From assembly GCF_000317635.1 (NCBI RefSeq), contig NC_019779.1, positions 868,001 through 932,000 on the forward strand: a stretch of 64,000 nucleotides of DNA, given 5' to 3'. This DNA comes from Halothece sp. PCC 7418. GTDB taxonomy: Bacteria > Cyanobacteriota > Cyanobacteriia > Cyanobacteriales > Rubidibacteraceae. A model generated the notes under the pieces. It did not search any database. It saw only the letters and a list, made by a program, of their open reading frames with translations, and was not told where the DNA came from. Below, piece by piece: positions 30,294-38,193 of this stretch (its first letter is position 1; every line of letters starts with the position of its first letter). The translations under genes were made by a program, and so were the position numbers.

Positions 30294-33200
30294 CTATTGA
30301 AAGCGATCTGCGGTGTAGGCTTTGATCGGTCTTGTCCTTACGGTGTCCCAAGGATAGCGAGGTTGGAGTTGATTGAGTGGAAAGTTAGAGAGTCGATAGT
30401 TAATATGGGCTTTTTCCGCATCACTTAAGCCGAACATCTCATAAACAGCGTTGTCGATTTTATCGAGTACAGCTAAAAAGTCAGATTCCACTTGCTGAAA
30501 GTTAGCAATGCGCTGTCGGTATTCTTCCATTAATGCAGAGTAGTCTAGAGGAATCAGCAGTTTTTGGATCGTTTTCTTGCCAATTTTTGTTTCCTCATCA
30601 CCGATTAAAGTCAGTAACTTATAAACGAGTGCTGCGAGATCAGAATCTACTAATGCAAATGAAAACAAATCTGCTTGAATGAAATTATCATTCACTGTTA
30701 GTTCCTGAACTGTAACATCATTGGTTGTCCAATTTGAGAAGTTTAAACCTAAAGCGCGATCGGAGAGTTTATAAGGCTTTTGCTGGTCAATTCTAGTTTC
30801 TACTTCTGACAGTAGCCATTCATCAGGATTATTTTTGGCGACAGTGGCTAATCGGGCTAACTCATTGTAGTTATCAGTCAGTTGCTGTTCAATTTCAGGA
30901 TCAAGATGTTTCACCCAAGGAAGGGCTTCTAAGGTTCGGGGATAAATATGAGCACCTCCTCCAGGAAGAACACCACTTCGTAAGCGAATCAACCAGTAAT
31001 AACGAACCAACTTACTATTTAAATAAGCGGTCACTGCTTCTGCTGTAGGGGAATTAGACTTTGGTAATGCTACTACAACTGAATTGATTGCAGCGTAATG
31101 ATTTCCTTGAACAAGAGATGCAAAAGGAGCTTGACCTAATTCTGAAATTGCAATAAAACAATGATGAGTTTGCTCGCCCCATAAACTTAACTTTCCATAA
31201 GGTCTTTCTCTGACTGTATCAAGATTAACCCATCCATCTCCTTCTCCTGACCAACCGACAGCGATACTGCGTCCCCCAATCACTTGGACACAATTATCGC
31301 CTGTGGGTTCAGAAGTCACTTCTGCACCTCCGCGCTGAATTCCATAGGTAAACCAAAAAGGGCGATTGTTACGACTAATTTGCTGAGAAACGGCTTCTTT
31401 CAGTTCAACAATATTGCTCTCTTGTCCATTATTGCCATTGGGATATAGTTTTTTCAAAATCGGTATATCTTTTTGATCGAGTAGGGGTAAAAGATAGTTT
31501 CCCCATAAACCTTCTCTGGTATTGCTCGGGTCAATTTTAGTTACTCTGGGATTAATTTTGGCATCGAAAAAGTCTTTATATTGAACAGTTGCTGGTTGTT
31601 CATCACTGGGCCAAGTAGAGGGGATATATAATTCTATTTCATCATTATCTTGTGCAGGAGTCCGTTCGATTACCAGTAACATCGGAATAACACTAGCATC
31701 CCAAAGTTGACCTGCAAACTCTAACCAAACCAATTTTCTCAGAGCAGCAGTTCCGTGTGGATAAAGCAATTTCCAGACTTTAGCAGCAGCTTCGGAATTG
31801 GCATATCCGCCACTAACTACCATTCCTAAAAAACCGCCTGATTCTAGAGACTCGGTTAAAGCGCGATAGAGAAAAACTAACCCAGTGTCAGCATTTTGTC
31901 CCCAAATTTGATGCCATAGCCCCTTCATTTCTTCATTGTATTTAACTCGCTCAGCGCGAATATAGGGCGGATTACCAACGATATATTTCCATTGTTGAGT
32001 ATCTCGTTCAATTGAACCAGGGGATAAGTATTCTTCACCCAGTAAAGGCACTAAATCAGCATCACGGAGAAGGCTATTTAAGTTATACACTTGAATAGTA
32101 GGCGGTTTTTTAGTGGGCTGAAAACGAAGAAATGCCCAAAGGATTTGAAAATGACTAATAAAGGCAGCAAATGGGTTGAGATCAAAGCCCCAAACCATTT
32201 CTTGTAACTCTTGCAAAACTACGTCTTGATCTAATCCTCTGCTTCTAGCATCTTCTAAGCAACGATGGACATAACGCACCAAGAATGACCCACTCCCACA
32301 AGCAGGATCAAGTAATTTACCTGGTTCATGACTGAATACTGTCTGATCTAAAAGCCAGTTGACGATGGAAGCAGGGGTATAAAATTCTCCCAACCGTTTC
32401 CGTTTCGCAGGGGGTAGAAAAGACTGATAGATATCGCCTAAAATTTCTTCCGACAAGCCTGAAAAATCATAAGCATTCAATCGTAAAATTAAACGTTGCA
32501 ATGCTTCATCAAGCATTCCATTGGCATGATATAACCAGTCAAATAAATTATTCTCAAGGGGGTCTTGATAAATTCGTCCCACATCTTCGGCAACGAGGCG
32601 CACCAAAGCGCGAGCATCTCCAGTTAACTGCTCCACAAATTTTGCCCAATCTTGTGGTCCCCCATTGGATAAGCGCCGTTTTTTTGCTAATTCTAAGTCT
32701 TCAATTAAGCGGAGAAATAAAACTCGGGCAACTAATACAGCAACGGAATCAGCAATAAAGGCTTCACGGATTCTTTGTTGGGTTTCCTTATGATTTTTGG
32801 CACTAACTTCTCGTCCATACTGGTCTTCAAATTGAGGAAGAATTTCATTAAAGAGATAACGTTCAAAGTTAAACTGACTTTTGATGCGGTTTAAAGCCCG
32901 ACGCTGTGCATCTCCTGTATCAACTAAATTACGATTTATTTCCTGTTCCTTAGTTTGATATTCTTTATATTGTTCGAGTAAATTTATAATTGCATTATTG
33001 CCAGCTTCAGTTAATTCAGAAAAACTGGTTTGTAACTCTTTTTGTAATTGATTTTGAGTATTAGAATCATCTAGCTTTAAGTAAGCAAAAGGGAGTTGAC
33101 CTGCAATAAAAGTTTCCCATTGCTGTGAGTGTTGGGCTTTTTCATAGGATAAAAATTGCAGTTTTGCTTTCAGGTCATCGAGATTAAATTCCGATAAATT

Positions 33201-33578
33201 TAGGGGGGTTTCTAATTCTGGAATTGCTTCCCCTGTTGGCAAAATGACCCAAAGATAATTAGCGGTTAAAAACAAAACATAGCGAGTTAAGCCATCAATA
33301 TATTTACGCTTCTGATTCCATAGATTTCTCCGTCCTCTTTCTGTGGTTAATTCTGTGTCGTCTTTCTTTAAATCGCCAACCACCCAAGCTATTTTTTCAG
33401 GGGTTAGAAGTTTTAGATCAGGATAACCGCCACCTGCTTTATCTTCAGTAACAACCTTATCTTTGGGATAATCCAATAATTTTGCTAAAAAGTCTCTAAC
33501 ATCTGGATTATAAGATCGTTCGGGTTGATCCCAACTGAGATTAAGCCATTTATTTAAAGGATTGGATTGAGTTACCAT
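30294..33578 (-). CDS. Type IIG-like restriction-methyltransferase fusion
   Basis: The 1094-residue protein joins an N-terminal PD-(D/E)xK-type nuclease (P53-D54 ... D69-L-K71) to an N6-adenine methylase with SAM motif DPACGSGSFL (D424) and catalytic N536-PPY, then a C-terminal target-recognition region. This is the Eco57I/type IIG plan, where one polypeptide both cuts and methylates one strand. No separate methylase or specificity subunit adjoins it. Ribokinase ends 4 nt from its start region, so its own promoter is not obvious. PglX-type BREX methylases are an alternative, but no BREX genes are nearby. Confidence 0.87.
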   Translation of the reverse strand: MVTQSNPLNKWLNLSWDQPERSYNPDVRDFLAKLLDYPKDKVVTEDKAGGGYPDLKLLTPEKIAWVVGDLKKDDTELTTERGRRNLWNQKRKYIDGLTRYVLFLTANYLWVILPTGEAIPELETPLNLSEFNLDDLKAKLQFLSYEKAQHSQQWETFIAGQLPFAYLKLDDSNTQNQLQKELQTSFSELTEAGNNAIINLLEQYKEYQTKEQEINRNLVDTGDAQRRALNRIKSQFNFERYLFNEILPQFEDQYGREVSAKNHKETQQRIREAFIADSVAVLVARVLFLRLIEDLELAKKRRLSNGGPQDWAKFVEQLTGDARALVRLVAEDVGRIYQDPLENNLFDWLYHANGMLDEALQRLILRLNAYDFSGLSEEILGDIYQSFLPPAKRKRLGEFYTPASIVNWLLDQTVFSHEPGKLLDPACGSGSFLVRYVHRCLEDARSRGLDQDVVLQELQEMVWGFDLNPFAAFISHFQILWAFLRFQPTKKPPTIQVYNLNSLLRDADLVPLLGEEYLSPGSIERDTQQWKYIVGNPPYIRAERVKYNEEMKGLWHQIWGQNADTGLVFLYRALTESLESGGFLGMVVSGGYANSEAAAKVWKLLYPHGTAALRKLVWLEFAGQLWDASVIPMLLVIERTPAQDNDEIELYIPSTWPSDEQPATVQYKDFFDAKINPRVTKIDPSNTREGLWGNYLLPLLDQKDIPILKKLYPNGNNGQESNIVELKEAVSQQISRNNRPFWFTYGIQRGGAEVTSEPTGDNCVQVIGGRSIAVGWSGEGDGWVNLDTVRERPYGKLSLWGEQTHHCFIAISELGQAPFASLVQGNHYAAINSVVVALPKSNSPTAEAVTAYLNSKLVRYYWLIRLRSGVLPGGGAHIYPRTLEALPWVKHLDPEIEQQLTDNYNELARLATVAKNNPDEWLLSEVETRIDQQKPYKLSDRALGLNFSNWTTNDVTVQELTVNDNFIQADLFSFALVDSDLAALVYKLLTLIGDEETKIGKKTIQKLLIPLDYSALMEEYRQRIANFQQVESDFLAVLDKIDNAVYEMFGLSDAEKAHINYRLSNFPLNQLQPRYPWDTVRTRPIKAYTADRFQ

Positions 33579-33582
33579 GCTT

Positions 33583-34539
33583 CTATAGCAGTTCTAAATC
33601 TGGTTTCCAGCCGACACGCTCCCCTAAAAATTTATATAATCTTTCATAATTGGGTAATGCCGATTGCGCCCCTGCTTTCGTTACGGTTAAAGCCCCCGCA
33701 GCCGAACCGCAAATAATTGATCGTTGGAGATTCATTCCACCACATAAGGCGACCGCTAAACCGCCATTAAACGCATCCCCAGCAGCAACAGTGTCAATAA
33801 TCGGTTCGATATCAAAGGCGGGAACAAAAAAGCTCTCTTCTCCGTGAGCGCAATATACTCCTTGTTTCCCCAAGGTAATCATGACTGTGTTAACGCCTTG
33901 ACTTTGTAATTGAGTTGCAGCTTGTTGGGCGGAGTCGGTATCGGTAACAGGAAAACCCACTAGTATTTCTGCTTCTAGGGCGTTGGGGGTAATAATATCA
34001 ATATTGCTATACAGGGGGAAGGGCAATTCTTGAGCAGGGGCGGGATCTAAAATCACTTTAATACCCAGCGATCGCGCTAACTCTGCAGCAGCCCCAACTA
34101 CCGCAATGGGAATTTCTAACTGCATTAATAAAAATTGGGCTCCTTCTAAGTGCGGGCGCAACCGTTCCACATCCGATTCATCTAAGTTTCCATTCGCTTC
34201 TGGAATGACAATAATTTGATTTTCTCCCTGCTCATTGACTGTAATCATCGCAACGCCAGTGTGAGCGGATTCTTCAACTAAAACCCCTGTCGTATCAACG
34301 TCATTGTCTTGTAAGGATTGAAGGAGCGTTTCACCAAAGCTATCTTTTCCCACACGCCCCACCATCCGACACGGAATCCCTAAGCGAGACACCGCGATCG
34401 CCTGATTTGCCCCTTTTCCCCCTGGAATCATCTGAAACTTGTCTCCAGTAATCGTTTCTCCTGCTAAAGGTAAACGGGAGGTTTTAGCTAAGAGATCCAT
34501 ATTCAGACTACCGAAGACAACAATATGAGACTGGTTCAT
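33583..34539 (-). CDS. rbsK: Ribokinase
   Basis: The 318-residue PfkB-family kinase has FGSLNMDL, the GGKGANQA substrate motif, and the C-terminal signature DTVAAGDAFNGGLAVAL with catalytic D255. It phosphorylates ribose to ribose 5-phosphate. It overlaps the upstream hypothetical gene by 4 nt (ATGA) and precedes the type IIG gene by 4 nt. No ribose transporter is nearby, so it probably salvages internally produced ribose. Confidence 0.93.
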   Translation of the reverse strand: MNQSHIVVFGSLNMDLLAKTSRLPLAGETITGDKFQMIPGGKGANQAIAVSRLGIPCRMVGRVGKDSFGETLLQSLQDNDVDTTGVLVEESAHTGVAMITVNEQGENQIIVIPEANGNLDESDVERLRPHLEGAQFLLMQLEIPIAVVGAAAELARSLGIKVILDPAPAQELPFPLYSNIDIITPNALEAEILVGFPVTDTDSAQQAATQLQSQGVNTVMITLGKQGVYCAHGEESFFVPAFDIEPIIDTVAAGDAFNGGLAVALCGGMNLQRSIICGSAAGALTVTKAGAQSALPNYERLYKFLGERVGWKPDLELL

Positions 34540-35066
34540 TGTTCCATGTAATTTTCTTGATAAGAATAATCTGTTTCTGAGGAGTTTGGTTTCGGGAAGT
34601 TGGGAGAATGTTGTTGAGTTCTTTCTAGACAGGTGCGAATCTGATCAAGGTGATCAGTATTGAGAACCCGATTAGAAATTCCATGTAAATGTTGTTGGTT
34701 ATTGACGGGAAGGTGAGGTTGCGGTAAGTCATCGTTGGGCCAATTTTCTAAATCCACACAAGGACAGGGCCCCGTTTTTACCCCTGAGTTTTTAAGCGGG
34801 ATCGGCATTTGACAACGGGCGCAGGGTTCAAGATCCCAATCGGAACTGAGTAATTCTTCCACAGTTTGATCTGTTCCTTGTAAGTAACAATGACCACTTT
34901 CAGGGGCAAGAATTTCTTGCCAACACTGTTCAAATTCCGAGGAAAACCGATCGCGCTCGATGACCAATTCGGGTTTTCTCACTGCTTGACCATTATGAAT
35001 ATAAACGACTTTTCCCACCAAAAACCAATAGGCGAGATATTGTTTAACTTGTTCTTGCGATGCCAT
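34536..35066 (-). CDS. Hypothetical protein with cysteine motifs
   Basis: The 176-residue protein is not one I can name. It has CARCQMPIPLKNSGVKTGPCPC, four to five cysteines that could bind zinc, and a disordered, Asn/Pro-rich C-terminus. It is coupled to rbsK by a 4-nt overlap and preceded by cobU by 27 nt, so cobU, this gene and rbsK form a leftward operon. Confidence 0.7.
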   Translation of the reverse strand: MASQEQVKQYLAYWFLVGKVVYIHNGQAVRKPELVIERDRFSSEFEQCWQEILAPESGHCYLQGTDQTVEELLSSDWDLEPCARCQMPIPLKNSGVKTGPCPCVDLENWPNDDLPQPHLPVNNQQHLHGISNRVLNTDHLDQIRTCLERTQQHSPNFPKPNSSETDYSYQENYMEQ

Positions 35067-35093
35067 GTTTAAGACTCCAAATTTGGACTGACG

Positions 35094-35657
35094 TTAGATT
35101 GAGTTAAGGGGTTGACCGATTTGATTCAAGGGTAAAGCATAACCGCCCGTCACCAAGTAAACTTCTGTTGCGATTTCACCCACGCGACGGGTTAAATTTC
35201 CCAATCGATCGCGAAACATTCGTCCACTTTTATACGCTGGAATCACCCCCCATCCCGTTTCTTCTCCCACTAAAATCACCTCAGCCGATGTATTTTTAAG
35301 ACTCTCTAAAAACTCAGTTACGGTTTTTTCCCACACTAGATCATCCGCATCCAAACGATTCGCAACCCACGTTCCGAGAGAATCAATTAATAAGCAATTC
35401 TGACCAGTTTCTTGGTTCAGATAGTCGGCTAAGGCGGTGGGAATTTCTGCGGTTGACCAAGACGGCGGACGACGGGAAGCGTGTTTTTGGATTTTTTCTT
35501 GCCATGCTGGATCATCAGCCTGCGCGATCGCGGTGGCAATATAGGTAACAGGCTTTGCTGAGGCTTTTGCCAATTTTTCCGCCCATTCACTTTTACCAGA
35601 ACTCGCGGGTCCGACAACGAGAATCACACTTCCTTGCTTATCTTTTTGAGTTTCCAC
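35094..35657 (-). CDS. cobU: Adenosylcobinamide kinase/guanylyltransferase
   Basis: I start at the GTG at 35657 because AGGA lies 8 nt upstream; a TTG further up has no such site. The 187-residue protein has the P-loop GPASSGKSEWAEKLA and the CobU blocks VTYIATA, KHASRRPPSW and VGEETGWGVIPAYKSGRMFRDRLG. It carries out the two steps that activate cobinamide in cobalamin nucleotide-loop assembly. Operon with the two genes downstream. Confidence 0.94.
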   Translation of the reverse strand: METQKDKQGSVILVVGPASSGKSEWAEKLAKASAKPVTYIATAIAQADDPAWQEKIQKHASRRPPSWSTAEIPTALADYLNQETGQNCLLIDSLGTWVANRLDADDLVWEKTVTEFLESLKNTSAEVILVGEETGWGVIPAYKSGRMFRDRLGNLTRRVGEIATEVYLVTGGYALPLNQIGQPLNSI

Positions 35658-35721
35658 TTTTTCTATCCTAACTGTTTTGATCACACATCTCAAAATCTAA
35701 AATATAGTAATTAGTTCTGCA

Positions 35722-35783
35722 TATAGCAGTTCTAATTTAGGTTTCCAACGGGGGCAAAGGAGGGACAATTTAGGATTGCTATA
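35722..35783. repeat. MITE-like element, short copy
   Basis: TATAGCAGTTCTAATTTAGG and AATTTAGGATTGCTATA form inverted ends 62 bp apart. The ends match the longer element at 25884-25984. It lies just outside the IS607 element. Confidence 0.65.
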
Positions 35784-35939
35784 CTGTACAGCAGTTCTAA
35801 TTCATTCGTAAAAACTTGATTAATCGATCTTTAGATTGGAACTCTTCGAGGCTGGGACGCTGAAGGAAAAATCAAGTCAATCCCTAGTTAGTCGTTAGTA
35901 CCATTCACCCATAGTTACCAATTTTGTAGACAAATCTAC

Positions 35940-37151
35940 TCAGGCTTTGTAAGGCTTAAACCTTACTGGGCTAACTACAAGCCTCTCTATTGGTTTTCCA
36001 TCAAAGACGGAGTCACCAACTACTTTTCTCATTATGTTTAATGCGCCGTTGAGATCGGCGTTAATCTTTTTACCAAGTGAGGACTTAAATAATCCTCTTT
36101 TAACTCTCCGTCCCTTATAGCTAGAATGTTTTTTTATTGGCTCTAAGTCTAAAAAGCTACATTTTGAAGTGTAACTTTCTTCTGTTATAGTGACTTTAAT
36201 TCCAACTAGTTTTGCTTTATAAGTTAGTTGGTCGATCAATCTAGCATGAGGTACTTGAGTAAAATTTTGGTTATTGCGTTTTCCAATTCCTATTGACTGT
36301 TTCCAATTCTCATTTTTCCCAATTATTAAGTGAGTAACACCACGCTCTAGTAGTTTATCGATAATAAATCTACTAGCTGTATGGAGGTAATAATCCATTT
36401 TATTATTGCGCTTTTGTGTTAATCCCTCTATTTGATTAGAAGTGAATTGGTTTTCTGTTAATAGAGATTGAAGTTTTGCTCTTCTCTTGTTGTAATATTG
36501 ATTACATGATTTGATAGCTTTTCCATCAACAATAAAAGGTTTAAAGTCAAAGTCATTACTCGCAACTGTTGCTAAGTTATCAAGACCAATATCTATTGAC
36601 GCTATCTTTCCTTGACATTGTTGTTCTGGCAGAATATCTACTGTATAGATTGCTTCAACAGCATAACAATTTCCTTTAGGAATAATCCTTACTTCCTCAA
36701 CCTTTCTTAAGTTAGTAGGAACTTTTAATGATAGTCCACTTGGTTTTAAGTAACCCTTTTGCAACCATTTTCTAGAGAACGCTTGACAATTATATGTTAA
36801 AACATTTCTGCCATCAATTTTTTTCTTATATTTTGGTAACTTTGGCTTACTAAAGAATTTACTAGGGTCAATATTGTAAGCTTTTATTGCTTCAAAGTAC
36901 GAATCAAAGCATCTTATAACTTGCTTTATTACTAACTGAGCAACTTTAGAAGGTAAAGCTTTGTAGTCTTTTCCAGCTTTTAATTTGTGGTCTAGCTGAT
37001 TGTAACTAGGAACAGGCTGATTACTGAAGAAAGCCTGACGACAAATATAAACAGCACTATTAAAAAGATTTTTAGAAGCGAAAGAAGCTTCATCAATTTC
37101 CTTAAATTTTCTATGCGTCTTTTTAATTAGATGTTTTTGAACTTGTCTCAT
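35940..37151 (-). CDS. tnpB: TnpB RNA-guided nuclease (IS607-associated)
   Basis: I chose the ATG at 37151; a GTG two codons upstream is possible. The 403-residue protein has the split RuvC site: Asp in IASIDIGLDNL, Glu in IIGKNENW, Asp in INADLNGALNIM. The second zinc-ribbon CxxC pair common in TnpB is missing; one cysteine remains in TSKCSFLD, as in the subgroup represented by the remnant at 12122. TnpB uses an omega-RNA made from the element's right end to cut DNA and favour element retention. All catalytic residues are present. Confidence 0.92.
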   Translation of the reverse strand: MRQVQKHLIKKTHRKFKEIDEASFASKNLFNSAVYICRQAFFSNQPVPSYNQLDHKLKAGKDYKALPSKVAQLVIKQVIRCFDSYFEAIKAYNIDPSKFFSKPKLPKYKKKIDGRNVLTYNCQAFSRKWLQKGYLKPSGLSLKVPTNLRKVEEVRIIPKGNCYAVEAIYTVDILPEQQCQGKIASIDIGLDNLATVASNDFDFKPFIVDGKAIKSCNQYYNKRRAKLQSLLTENQFTSNQIEGLTQKRNNKMDYYLHTASRFIIDKLLERGVTHLIIGKNENWKQSIGIGKRNNQNFTQVPHARLIDQLTYKAKLVGIKVTITEESYTSKCSFLDLEPIKKHSSYKGRRVKRGLFKSSLGKKINADLNGALNIMRKVVGDSVFDGKPIERLVVSPVRFKPYKA

Positions 37152-37707
37152 TCTCACTCAAACATTTGACTATGCACTCCGTTTTTCTTTTTCGCATTCT
37201 TAATCCGTATATTCGAGCGCAAAAAGAAGTAATAATGCTTATCAAGTCTTGCCTTATATCTTCTGTTTCTTCTTCGCAAAGATTTACTACTTCTATGAAC
37301 TTTCCTTGTTTATTGAGTAAAGTTTCTAAGTAATTAAATCCTACTCTTGTTAATCTATCTTTATGTTCAACAACAATTAAATGATAGTCATCTTGGTTTA
37401 ATAATTTCGATAACTTCCTGCGTTTGTCGTTGACACCACTTCCTATCTCCTTTACTACCTTGTTGACTTGATATCCTTTTGCTTCACAATAATGGACGAG
37501 TCTTTTTGCCTGAGATTCTAGATTATCTTTATTTTCAGCGCTAGAGACCCGAGCATAGATGACAACTCCTTTAGTTGGAGAAGGGGAGTTTTCTAGGATT
37601 ATTGTCCCAGTTGACAACTGATAGCCTTGCAACTCTCCTCTTTTCCACATTCGGTGAGCAGTTCGATAACTTATCCCTTTTTCTTTTGCATATGTTGAAA
37701 GTTTCAT
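37123..37707 (-). CDS. tnpA: IS607-type serine recombinase TnpA
   Basis: The 194-residue protein has an N-terminal MerR-like helix-turn-helix (LSTYAKEKGISYRTAHRMWK) followed by a serine-recombinase catalytic domain with YARVSS (S55), NLESQAKRL and a VVEHKDRLTRVGFNYLETLL block. This order, DNA-binding domain first, is specific to IS607 recombinases. Its 3' end overlaps the start of tnpB by 29 nt. Confidence 0.94.
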   Translation of the reverse strand: MKLSTYAKEKGISYRTAHRMWKRGELQGYQLSTGTIILENSPSPTKGVVIYARVSSAENKDNLESQAKRLVHYCEAKGYQVNKVVKEIGSGVNDKRRKLSKLLNQDDYHLIVVEHKDRLTRVGFNYLETLLNKQGKFIEVVNLCEEETEDIRQDLISIITSFCARIYGLRMRKRKTECIVKCLSENETSSKTSN

Positions 37708-37839
37708 CTGTCTATTATAGACTATGAATGTCTATATTTGCAACGAAGTTAAATCATACCAAGAATTTCAGCTTTAGTGTTGGCAAAATCAAAAAACCGT
37801 GTTAGATTGATGCAAGGTTGTTAATCAAATAACCGTTTA

Positions 37840-38070
37840 GGGAGAAAGGAGGTGATGCCCATGATTGAAAGTAGTAAACGCATGGGTCACCTGATTGGAG
37901 TATGCCGGCTGTGTGCCGGGGCTGTTCTCTAATAGTCAGTTCCCTCCTCCCTTGAGAGGAGAAATTGGCTGTACGAGTTCCTCTCGGCAGTCAGGTTTCA
38001 ATCAGATGTGACCCGCTACACCGCTCTTGCCACTGAGTGTTCATTCACTCCCCAGCAAGAGCGGATAGTT
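37840..38070 (+). ncRNA. Structured RNA with switch-like helices and terminator
   Basis: A 14-bp stem with a 2-nt bulge joins 37884-37897 to 37999-38014 (GGGTCAC/GTGACCC and CTGATTG/CAATCAG). Inside are CTCCTC/GAGGAG (37944-37961 region) on top of a helix AGTCAGTT/AATTGGCT, and TGCCG/CGGCA. The 5' arm of the closing stem can alternatively pair with 37851-37863 (GGTGATGCCCATG/CATGGGTCACC), so two folds exclude each other. A strong terminator follows. The rod-with-bubble shape recalls 6S RNA, but I cannot match a known family by sequence; a cis-regulatory leader for the photolyase gene is the other option. Confidence 0.55.
37861..37932 (+). CDS. 23-residue micro-ORF with perfect Shine-Dalgarno
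   Basis: AAGGAGGTGAT (37846-37856) is complementary over 11 nt to the 3' end of the 16S rRNA encoded in this window, and lies at an ideal distance from the ATG. The frame encodes MIESSKRMGHLIGVCRLCAG then AVL and stop. It contains a CRLC pair. Its codons overlap the 5' arms of the RNA helices, as in leader peptides. Not recognised in any family. Confidence 0.5.
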   Translation: MIESSKRMGHLIGVCRLCAGAVL

Positions 38071-38074
38071 TTTT
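38021..38074 (+). terminator. Strong rho-independent terminator
   Basis: CCGCTCTTGC (38021-38030) pairs perfectly with GCAAGAGCGG (38055-38064), with an inner GAGTG/CACTC helix, and is followed by ATAGTTTTTT. It ends the structured RNA. Confidence 0.92.
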
Positions 38075-38078
38075 AAAA

Positions 38079-38113
38079 GTCATTAGTCATTAGTCATTAG
38101 TCATTAGTCATTT
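38079..38113. repeat. Heptamer tandem repeat (GTCATTA)
   Basis: Four to five copies of the same unit found at 5031-5097, between the RNA terminator and the photolyase gene. Confidence 0.85.
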
Positions 38114-38193
38114 GTTCGTTGTTCATGGTTATTTGGTAACTGGTGACTGATAACTAATTACTCGTATCCCTCAACGATTAAGAAACGCTATAA

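Larger units (their letters stand above)
35880..37740 (-). mobile_element. IS607-family element, apparently intact
   Basis: It contains a serine-recombinase tnpA and a full-length tnpB, overlapping and co-directional. Upstream of tnpA are palindromic repeats GTCTATTATAGAC (37710-37722) and GTCTATA (37730-37736), likely recombinase sites; a GTAGA/TCTAC hairpin (35926-35939) touches the tnpB stop. IS607 elements make no terminal inverted repeat or target duplication, so the ends given are approximate. Confidence 0.8.

Noticed and set aside
37840-38020. Cobalamin riboswitch, tmRNA or RNase P RNA
   Set aside because: A GCCACTG word occurs in the terminator loop but the B12-box and other core elements are missing; tmRNA and RNase P core sequences are absent too.
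5031-38113. CRISPR array from the regular TTAGTCA/GTCATTA repeats
   Set aside because: The unit is 7 nt and perfectly tandem with no spacers; no cas genes are present in the window.
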